From contig CAZWEZ010000037.1 of assembly GCA_964632795.1 (NCBI GenBank), positions 1 through 33,068 of the forward strand: DNA of 33,068 nucleotides. Direction: 5' to 3'. The notes beneath the pieces are model-generated. The model saw only the letters and a list, made by a program, of their open reading frames with translations. It was not told where the DNA came from and did no database searches. The DNA comes from CAZWEZ01 sp964632795. Lineage in GTDB: Bacteria > Pseudomonadota > Alphaproteobacteria > Rhodospirillales > 2-02-FULL-58-16. The translations under genes were made by a program, and so were the position numbers. Shown here one piece after another: positions 1 through 5,842 of this stretch. Within the stretch, counting starts at the first letter, position 1, and each line of letters opens with the position of its first letter.

Positions 1-534
1 CTGCTCAGCTTCGGCATCGCCGGCGGGCTCGACCCGGCGCTGGGTCCCGGCGATGTGGTCGTCGCCGATCAAGTGGTGGCGCCCGGCGGCGCCCGCTATC
101 CCACCGACGCCGCCTGGCGGAACGGGTTGACGGCGCTGCTCGGCGGCCAATCGGCGCTGTCCGCGCCGCTGGCCGGCAGCGACCGGGTGGTGATGGAGCC
201 GGCGGCCAAGGGTCGCCTGTTCGAGGAAACAGGCGCCGTCGCCGTGGACATGGAAAGCCACGCCGTGGCCGAGGTCGCCGCCGCTGCCGGGGTTCCTTTC
301 CTGGTCCTCAGGGCGGTTTCCGATACCGCCGCCGGGACCGTCCCGCGCTCGGCGTTGAAGGGGGTCGACCGCCAGGGGCGGGATTGCCCCTGGGCGGTGG
401 CCCTGGCGCTGCTCGAGCGTCCGCGGGAGCTTCCGGCGCTGCTCGAATTGAAACGGGACGGGGCGGCGGCCCTGAAAGCGTTACGCCGCGTCGCTGCGCT
501 CGCCGGCCCCGGGTTTGGACTCGGACTCGACTAA
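1..534 (+). CDS. hpnG: Hopanoid-associated phosphorylase/nucleosidase HpnG, 5' end missing
   Basis: The reading frame is open from the first base, so the N-terminus lies outside the window; about 177 residues are visible. The first residues read SFGIAGGLDPAL and are followed by GDVVVAD, and the MESHAVAEVA motif appears later. These are typical of the purine-nucleoside phosphorylase-fold family to which HpnG belongs. In known pathways HpnG removes adenine from adenosylhopane to give (phospho)ribosylhopane, the precursor of bacteriohopanetetrol, in the cytosol. The Glu and Asp of MESHAV and VLRAVSDTA would be the base- and ribose-binding positions. It faces hpnH tail to tail and the two coding regions overlap by 54 bases. 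The family call is strong because hpnH is adjacent. Phosphorylase versus nucleosidase activity cannot be decided from sequence. Confidence 0.9.
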   Translation: MLSFGIAGGLDPALGPGDVVVADQVVAPGGARYPTDAAWRNGLTALLGGQSALSAPLAGSDRVVMEPAAKGRLFEETGAVAVDMESHAVAEVAAAAGVPFLVLRAVSDTAAGTVPRSALKGVDRQGRDCPWAVALALLERPRELPALLELKRDGAAALKALRRVAALAGPGFGLGLD

Positions 535-1599
535 CACTTCGGCCGGGCGCTGGTCCTCCAGGGGGATTTCCGGAACCATGGGTTTTTCGGTGTCGATGCC
601 GAAAAGCGCCACCCCGAGGGCCGACAGCGGATGGGCCACGGTCTCGGCGACGGCGGTCGGCTCGTAGCCGCAGTGGACCATGCAGTCGGCGCATTTCTCG
701 TAGTTGCCGGTGCCGTAACCGTCCCAGTCGGTGTCCTCCATCAGCGCCTTGAAGCTGTCCGCGTGGCCTTCGTTCAGCAGGTAGCACGGACGCTGCCAGC
801 CGAAGATGTTGCGCGTCGGGTTGCCCCACGGGGTGCAGCGGAATTGCCGGTTGCCGGCCAGGAAGTCCAGATAGAGGCTGGACTGGACGAACCGCCAGCC
901 GCGGCCGCGGCCCAGCCTGAACAGGTCGCGGAAGAACCGCTTGGTCCGTTGCCGGGTCAGGAAGTGTTCCCGGGCCGGGGCCCGTTCGTAGGCGAACCCG
1001 GGGGCCACGGTGATCCCCTCGACATCCAGGTCGTCGCGGATGAAGGAGAAGAAATCGGCCGTTTCGGCGGCCTCGACGTCGCCGAACAGGGTGCAGTTGA
1101 CGGTCACCCGGAAGCCGCGCCGCCGCGCCTCGCGGATGGCGGCGATGGCGCGCTCGAAGACGCCGTCCTGGCACACCGCCTTGTCGTGGGCCTCGCGGAG
1201 GCCGTCGAGGTGGATCGAGAACGTCAGGTAGGGACTGGGGGCGAAGCGGTCCAGGTTCTTCTCCAGCAACAGGGCGTTGGTGCACAGGTAGATGAACTTG
1301 CGGCGCTCGACGAGGCCCTCGACGATGTCGCCGATCCCCTTGTGCAGCAGGGGTTCGCCGCCGGGGATGGAGACGATGGGGGCGCCGCATTCGTCGGCCG
1401 CGGCCAGGCACTCCTCGACGCTCAATTGGCGGTTCAGGATGTCCTGGGGATAGGCGATCTTGCCGCACCCGGCGCAAGCCAGGTTGCAGCGGAACAGGGG
1501 TTCCAGCATCAGCACCAGCGGATACCGCTTCACGCCCTTGAGGCGCTGTAAGAGGATGTAGGCGCCGACGCGGGCCTTCTGGACCAGGGGAATGGCCAT
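481..1599 (-). CDS. hpnH: Adenosyl-hopene transferase HpnH (radical SAM)
   Basis: 372-residue radical SAM protein. The CxxxCxxC cluster motif is C38-N-L-A-C42-A-G-C45, followed by the SIPGGEPLLH segment (SAM-binding GGE) and the HLDGL motif. In this family the enzyme adds the 5'-deoxyadenosyl radical to diploptene to make adenosylhopane, the first step of side-chain extension. A second Cys-rich patch (EKCADCMVHCGYEP) near residue 315 is conserved in HpnH. I chose the ATG giving MAIPLVQKARVG, the usual HpnH N-terminus, rather than an in-frame upstream extension that would run 92 residues into ispH. It sits 8 bases after ispH on the same strand, so the two are probably co-transcribed. Its 3' end overlaps hpnG on the opposite strand. 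Confidence 0.95.
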   Translation of the reverse strand: MAIPLVQKARVGAYILLQRLKGVKRYPLVLMLEPLFRCNLACAGCGKIAYPQDILNRQLSVEECLAAADECGAPIVSIPGGEPLLHKGIGDIVEGLVERRKFIYLCTNALLLEKNLDRFAPSPYLTFSIHLDGLREAHDKAVCQDGVFERAIAAIREARRRGFRVTVNCTLFGDVEAAETADFFSFIRDDLDVEGITVAPGFAYERAPAREHFLTRQRTKRFFRDLFRLGRGRGWRFVQSSLYLDFLAGNRQFRCTPWGNPTRNIFGWQRPCYLLNEGHADSFKALMEDTDWDGYGTGNYEKCADCMVHCGYEPTAVAETVAHPLSALGVALFGIDTEKPMVPEIPLEDQRPAEVLVESESKPGAGERSDAA

Positions 1600-1607
1600 G
1601 ACGGGGA

Positions 1608-2594
1608 TCAGGCCCTGGCCTTGAGGCGGTTTTCGGCCTGGGTCAGTTCGCGGGGCAGTTTGAACTGCATGCTCTCCTCGATGCCGGCGATGCGCTCCAA
1701 CTCGACCTGGCCGTATTCGCCGAGCCGGGCGATCAACTCCTGGACCAGTTCCTCGGGCGCCGAGGCGCCGGCGGTGACGCCGACCACGTCGACCCCTTCC
1801 AGCCACGCCGTATCCAGGCCCTCGGCGTCGTCGATGAGGTAGCTGGGGATGCCCATGTCCTTGCCGATCCCGCACAGGCGGTTGGAGTTGGAGCTGTTGC
1901 GGGCCCCCACCACCAGCAGCAGATCGACGTGGCTGGCCAGATCGCGCACCGTCTGCTGGCGGTTCTGGGTGGCGTAGCAGATGTCCTTGACGTCGGGGCC
2001 GACGATCTTGGGAAACCGGGCCTTGAGCGCCTCGATCACCTCGCGGGTGTCGTCGACGCTGAGCGTGGTCTGGGTCACGTAGGCGATCTTGTCGGCATCG
2101 CGCACTTTCACCTGGGGCAGGTCGTCGGTGGTGGTGACCAGGTAGACGCCGCCGGGAATGCGGCCCTGGGTGCCCTCGACCTCGGGGTGGCCGTCGTGGC
2201 CGATCAGGATCACCTCGCGGCCCATGCGGACGTGCTTCTGGCCTTCCTTGTGGACCCTGGAGACCAGCGGGCAGGTGGCGTCGATGACCGGCAGCTTCCG
2301 GGTCTGGGCCTCCTTCTCCACCGCCTCGGAGACGCCATGGGCGCTGAAGATGGTGACCGCGTCGTCGGGGATGTCGTCCAGTTCCTCGACGAATACCGCC
2401 CCCTTGGCGCGCAGCGTTTCCACCACCCGCTTGTTGTGGACGATCTCGTGGCGCACGTAGACCGGCGGCCCGTAGATGTCCAGCGCCCTCTCGACGATCT
2501 CGATCGCCCGCTCGACCCCGGCGCAGAAGCCCCGGGGTCGGGCCAGCATGACCCGCAGGTGTCTTTTCTTGGGTGGTGCCACGTTTCTATCCAC
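1608..2594 (-). CDS. ispH: 4-hydroxy-3-methylbut-2-enyl diphosphate reductase IspH (LytB)
   Basis: Last enzyme of the MEP pathway, reducing HMBPP to IPP and DMAPP with an iron-sulfur cluster; cytosolic. The three cluster cysteines are visible: C24 in RGFCAGV, C108 in DATCPLV and C206 in DICYATQNRQ. The substrate-binding histidines (HEIVHN, SAHG, HDGHPEVEGT) and the SSNSNRL motif are intact. At 328 residues it is of normal length. The start is GTG; a second GTG four codons downstream is possible. It leads a two-gene unit with hpnH, linking C5 isoprenoid supply to hopanoid side-chain synthesis, and is divergent from hpnA. Confidence 0.97.
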   Translation of the reverse strand: MDRNVAPPKKRHLRVMLARPRGFCAGVERAIEIVERALDIYGPPVYVRHEIVHNKRVVETLRAKGAVFVEELDDIPDDAVTIFSAHGVSEAVEKEAQTRKLPVIDATCPLVSRVHKEGQKHVRMGREVILIGHDGHPEVEGTQGRIPGGVYLVTTTDDLPQVKVRDADKIAYVTQTTLSVDDTREVIEALKARFPKIVGPDVKDICYATQNRQQTVRDLASHVDLLLVVGARNSSNSNRLCGIGKDMGIPSYLIDDAEGLDTAWLEGVDVVGVTAGASAPEELVQELIARLGEYGQVELERIAGIEESMQFKLPRELTQAENRLKARA

Positions 2595-2611
2595 TAGTTA
2601 TTGGTTCTTGA

Positions 2612-2640
2612 AAAATAAGGTCGGTTTGGCCAAAGGTGAA
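2612..2640 (-). promoter_or_regulatory. Candidate promoter for ispH-hpnH
   Basis: Read on the minus strand, TTCACC and TATTTT are separated by exactly 17 bases in the 75-bp AT-rich gap between divergent ispH and hpnA. The -10 element lies about 18 bases before the ispH GTG. This is a pattern match only; no clear plus-strand promoter for hpnA was seen in the same gap. Confidence 0.4.
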
Positions 2641-2669
2641 GGGGTGTCGCGAATATTTCCGAGTCGCCC

Positions 2670-3686
2670 ATGACCATCCTCGTCACCGGGGCCTCCGGTT
2701 TCGTCGGTTCGGCGGTCGCCCGCGCCCTCCTCGGCGAGGGCCGCGAGGTGCGGGTTCTGGTCCGTCCGGCCAGCGACCGGCGCAACCTCGAGGGGCTCGA
2801 CGCCGAGATCGTCAGCGGCGACCTGAGGGAGCCCGATACCCTGGCCGCGGCGTGCCGGGGATGTCGCGGGCTGTTCCACGTCGCCGCCGACTACCGCCTG
2901 TGGACGCCCCATCCGCAACGGATGTTCGAGGCCAACGTCGAGGGCACCCGCAACGTCCTGCTGGCGGCGGAGGAGGCCGGTATCGAGCGCATCGTCTACA
3001 CCAGCTCCGTCGCCACCCTGGGCCTGCCGGGCGACGCATCCCCCGGCGACGAGGAGACGCCGGTCGCTTATCGCGACATGATCGGTCCCTACAAGCAGTC
3101 CAAGTTCAGGGCCGAGGAGGCGGTGCGCGAACTGATCGCCCGGCGGGGGCTGGCGGTGGTCATCGTCAATCCCTCGACGCCGGTCGGCCCCCGGGACGTC
3201 AAGCCGACGCCCACCGGACGGATGATCGTCGAGGCCGCCTCGGGACGGATGCCGGCCTATGTCGACACCGGCCTCAACATCGTCCACGTCGACGACGTGG
3301 CGGCCGGTCACCTGGCCGCCTTCAGGGAGGGGCGGGTCGGCGAGCGCTACGTGCTGGGCGGCCACGACATGAGCCTCCGGGAGATCCTCACCGAGATCGC
3401 CGACATCGCCGGCCGCCCCGCCCCGCGCTTTCGCCTCCCCCACGGCCTGATCCTGCCCCTGGCCCATGTTGCCGAGGCGTGGGCGCGCCTGAGCGGGAAT
3501 GAGCCCTTCGCCACCGTCGACGGCGTGCGCATGGCCCGTAAGCGGATGTTCTTCTCCAGCGACAAGGCGCGCCGCGAGCTGGACTACCGACCGCGCCCGG
3601 CGCGCCGCGCGTTGGAGGACGCCGTCGCCTGGTTTAGCGACAACGGCTACTGCAAAGTTCTTGTCGGTAGGGGCCGGGGAGGCTAA
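2670..3686 (+). CDS. hpnA: Hopanoid-associated sugar epimerase HpnA (extended SDR)
   Basis: 338-residue NAD(P)-dependent short-chain dehydrogenase of the extended (epimerase) class. The Rossmann motif GASGFVG is at residues 7-13 and the catalytic YKQSK (YxxxK) is near residue 145, preceded by the Ser-rich YTSSVATLG strand. The NPSTPVGPRDVKPTPTGR segment is characteristic of the HpnA group. The family is found in hopanoid loci, but its exact substrate is not established; a role in modifying the sugar-derived side chain is an inference. It opens a plus-strand run, followed 29 bases later by the nucleotidyltransferase, which suggests one transcript. Confidence 0.92.
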   Translation: MTILVTGASGFVGSAVARALLGEGREVRVLVRPASDRRNLEGLDAEIVSGDLREPDTLAAACRGCRGLFHVAADYRLWTPHPQRMFEANVEGTRNVLLAAEEAGIERIVYTSSVATLGLPGDASPGDEETPVAYRDMIGPYKQSKFRAEEAVRELIARRGLAVVIVNPSTPVGPRDVKPTPTGRMIVEAASGRMPAYVDTGLNIVHVDDVAAGHLAAFREGRVGERYVLGGHDMSLREILTEIADIAGRPAPRFRLPHGLILPLAHVAEAWARLSGNEPFATVDGVRMARKRMFFSSDKARRELDYRPRPARRALEDAVAWFSDNGYCKVLVGRGRGG

Positions 3687-3715
3687 GAACCTCCCAATAA
3701 GGAGACCCCGTTTCG

Positions 3716-4516
3716 ATGAAAACACTGATGCTGGCCGCCGGCGTCGGCAAGCGGCTCTACGGCGAAGACGACAGCCAACCGCCCAAGGCGCTGCTCCGCT
3801 TCGACGGCAAGACCCTGCTCCATCGCCACATCGAGATCCTCGAGCCCTGCGGGATCGAGGAGTTGGTGCTGGTGGTCGGCTACCGGGAAGAGGACATCGT
3901 CGCCGAGGTCGAGGCCATCGGCGCCGGGGACTACGTGCGGATGGTCCGCAACCCCGACTTCCGGGGCGGCCCCATGATCTCGCTGTGGGCGGCGCGGGAG
4001 ATGCTGCGCGAGGGCGACGACATCCTGTTCATGGACGCCGACGTGCTCTACCACCCGCCCCTTCTGGAGCGGTTGATCCGCTCGCCCCAAGCCAACTGCG
4101 TCCTGCTCGACCGCGACATCCAGGTTGGCGAGGACCCGGTCAGGGTATGCGTCAACGCCGGCGCCGTGGTCGACTTCGGCAAGATGATCGAGGGCGACTT
4201 CGAGATGGTCGGCGAGTGGCCCGGCTTCATGAAGATGTCGCCGCGAATCGCCGCCAAGGTGGCCGACATGACCCAGCTCTACATGGACCAGGGCAAGAGC
4301 GACATGACCTACGAATGGGCGATGCGCGACGTCCTGGTCGGCGAGCCCCACGGCACCTTCGGCTACGAGGACATTACCGGCGTGCCGTGGATCGAGATCG
4401 ATTTCCCGGCCGACCTGATGCGCGCCGAGAAGATCATCCTGCCCCGGATTTCGCTGCCCGGAGACGGCGCCGAGGAGGCGGAGACCATGGACCTCGCGGA
4501 GTCGGGAAGCCATTAG
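3716..4516 (+). CDS. Sugar/alcohol-phosphate nucleotidyltransferase, LicC/IPCT-like
   Basis: 266-residue NTP-transferase-fold protein. It begins with MLAAGVGKRL, the G-x-G-x-R loop for the nucleotide, and continues with PPKALLRFDGKTLL (the PK motif), NPDFRGGPMISLWAA (resembling the N-P...S-L-x-x-A segment of LicC phosphocholine cytidylyltransferases) and FMDADVLYHPPLLE, which supplies the metal-binding Asp. The expected reaction is CTP plus a phosphorylated alcohol giving a CDP-alcohol and pyrophosphate. The substrate cannot be read from sequence. A phosphatidyltransferase gene follows directly, with a 5-base overlap. The order matches the domain order of archaeal IPCT-DIPPS fusion enzymes, which favours a CDP-alcohol product. 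An AAGGAG site precedes the ATG with long spacing. Confidence 0.82.
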   Translation: MKTLMLAAGVGKRLYGEDDSQPPKALLRFDGKTLLHRHIEILEPCGIEELVLVVGYREEDIVAEVEAIGAGDYVRMVRNPDFRGGPMISLWAAREMLREGDDILFMDADVLYHPPLLERLIRSPQANCVLLDRDIQVGEDPVRVCVNAGAVVDFGKMIEGDFEMVGEWPGFMKMSPRIAAKVADMTQLYMDQGKSDMTYEWAMRDVLVGEPHGTFGYEDITGVPWIEIDFPADLMRAEKIILPRISLPGDGAEEAETMDLAESGSH

Positions 4517-5108
4517 CCACAACACCTGGATACACCGGGGAGTGCGGGTCCTGGTCAGGCCGCTGGTCGGCACGCCGGTAACGCCCAACCATTTGACCAC
4601 GCTGCGCCTGGCCGCCGGGCTGGGGGCGGCGGCCGCCCTGGCCGTCGGCGATCCCTGGTGGCGGAACGTCGGCGGGGCCGTATTCGTGGTCGCCTTTCTG
4701 CTCGACCGCGCCGACGGCGAGTTGGCCCGGCTCGGCGGCAGGACCACCTCCTGGGGGCATGTCTTCGACCTGGTCTCCGACGGCCTGTGCGACGTCCTGA
4801 TCTTCGTCGGCCTGGGGGTCGGCCTGCGCGCCGGGGCCTACGGTCCGTGGGCGATCCCCATGGGGCTCCTGGCCGGCGGCGCGGTGGCCTCGATCTTCTG
4901 GCTGGTGATGCGGATCGAGGCGGCCCAGGGACAGCGGGCCGCCGAACTGCCCGGCGTCGCCGGCTTCGATCCCGACGACGCCATCCTGATCGTCCCCGTC
5001 GTCCTGTGGCTGGGCGGCGCCGAGTGGCTGCTGGCCGCCGCCGCCTTCGGCGCCCCGGCCTTCGCGGTGTTCTTCTTCCTCAGATACCTGCGCCTACGAT
5101 CTCAATAG
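4512..5108 (+). CDS. CDP-alcohol phosphatidyltransferase, complete motif, probable ATT start
   Basis: Integral-membrane CDP-alcohol phosphatidyltransferase, which transfers a phospho-alcohol from CDP-alcohol to an acceptor hydroxyl at the inner membrane. The signature D-x2-D-G-x2-A-R-x8-G-x3-D-x3-D is complete: D65, D68-G69, A72-R73, G82, D86 and D90. Several hydrophobic helices follow. The first ATG/GTG in frame is GTG at 4542, but homology to the convergent paralog continues 10 residues further upstream (W6, R9, then VRVLVRPLV). Starting at ATT 4512 makes the two paralogs align without gaps from residue 1 to the active site. That ATT overlaps the TAG stop of the preceding gene (ATTAG), with GGAG about 10 bases before it. 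The 3' end overlaps the convergent paralog by 15 bases. Lipid acceptor and head group are unknown. Confidence 0.85.
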   Translation: MSHNTWIHRGVRVLVRPLVGTPVTPNHLTTLRLAAGLGAAAALAVGDPWWRNVGGAVFVVAFLLDRADGELARLGGRTTSWGHVFDLVSDGLCDVLIFVGLGVGLRAGAYGPWAIPMGLLAGGAVASIFWLVMRIEAAQGQRAAELPGVAGFDPDDAILIVPVVLWLGGAEWLLAAAAFGAPAFAVFFFLRYLRLRSQ

Positions 5109-5699
5109 GCTCCACAGGGTCCACAGGCAGTAGAGCGTGGCCCCGATGCCGGCGGCGACGAAGAACGGGGTCAGGAAGCCGAGCCAGGTGATCGGGGCCA
5201 GCAGGTAGATGCCGTCCTCCAGCTCGAAACCGGCGAACCCGGGATAGCCCACGGCCTCGCCTTCCCCGGCTCCGGCGTCCCGGCGTTTTCGGTCGATGCC
5301 CAGGTTGAGGAACATCGACAGCACCGCCGAGACGGTCCCGGCCAGTCCCAGGACCAGCGCCCAGCCGCCCAACGCCCCTCCCTGGAGGCCGATGCCGATG
5401 CACATGAACAGGGCGCCGTAGCTGAGCGCCCCGGCGACGTAGTCGAGGTAATAGCCGAGCCGCGAGGTCATCCGTTTCTGGCGCGCCAGCTCGCCGTCGA
5501 AGTGGTCCATGAAGCGGGCCAGCACGAACAGCCCGGCCCCCCAGTCGGCGTGGCGCGCCTCGCCGGTGGCCAGCAGCCCCGCCCCGACCAGGGCGACAAG
5601 CAGCGTGACCACGGTCACCTGGTTGGGGGTCACCGGGGTGTTGACCAGGGGTTTGACCAGCACGCGGGCGATTCGCTGGTCCCAGGGCGGGCCTTCCAT
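5094..5699 (-). CDS. CDP-alcohol phosphatidyltransferase paralog with altered active-site motif
   Basis: 201-residue membrane protein collinear with the convergent paralog; shared blocks include PLVxTPVTPN, DGELAR and PGxAGFxxxD. Its signature reads D65-x2-D68-G69-E-L-A72-R73-x8-G82-x3-D86-x3-G90: the fourth Asp, which is D90 in the paralog and is proposed as the catalytic base in this family, is Gly (codon ggg on the coding strand). Metal- and CDP-binding residues are otherwise kept. It may be inactive, use another base, or have a partner or regulatory role. I chose the ATG giving MEGPPWDQ because a GAGGAG site lies 8-9 bases upstream; a longer ATG start 21 codons earlier has no such site. 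It is divergent from hpnN. Confidence 0.85.
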   Translation of the reverse strand: MEGPPWDQRIARVLVKPLVNTPVTPNQVTVVTLLVALVGAGLLATGEARHADWGAGLFVLARFMDHFDGELARQKRMTSRLGYYLDYVAGALSYGALFMCIGIGLQGGALGGWALVLGLAGTVSAVLSMFLNLGIDRKRRDAGAGEGEAVGYPGFAGFELEDGIYLLAPITWLGFLTPFFVAAGIGATLYCLWTLWSLLRS

Positions 5700-5842
5700 G
5701 GCCGGTCTCCTCGAGGGAAAAGGGAGCGGTCCAAAGGTGTTGCAGGGGTCCAAGGTTGTCAAGGCGTGTCGGTGCGGCCTTGTTCGCCCTTGGCCAACGG
5801 GGCTATAAGCGGCTGCGGAAAGCGGCCGCGGAAACCGGGTGA

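Noticed and set aside
481..1875. A longer hpnH starting inside ispH
   Set aside because: The added 92 residues are Arg-rich shadow sequence from ispH; the MAIPLVQKARVG start matches the family.
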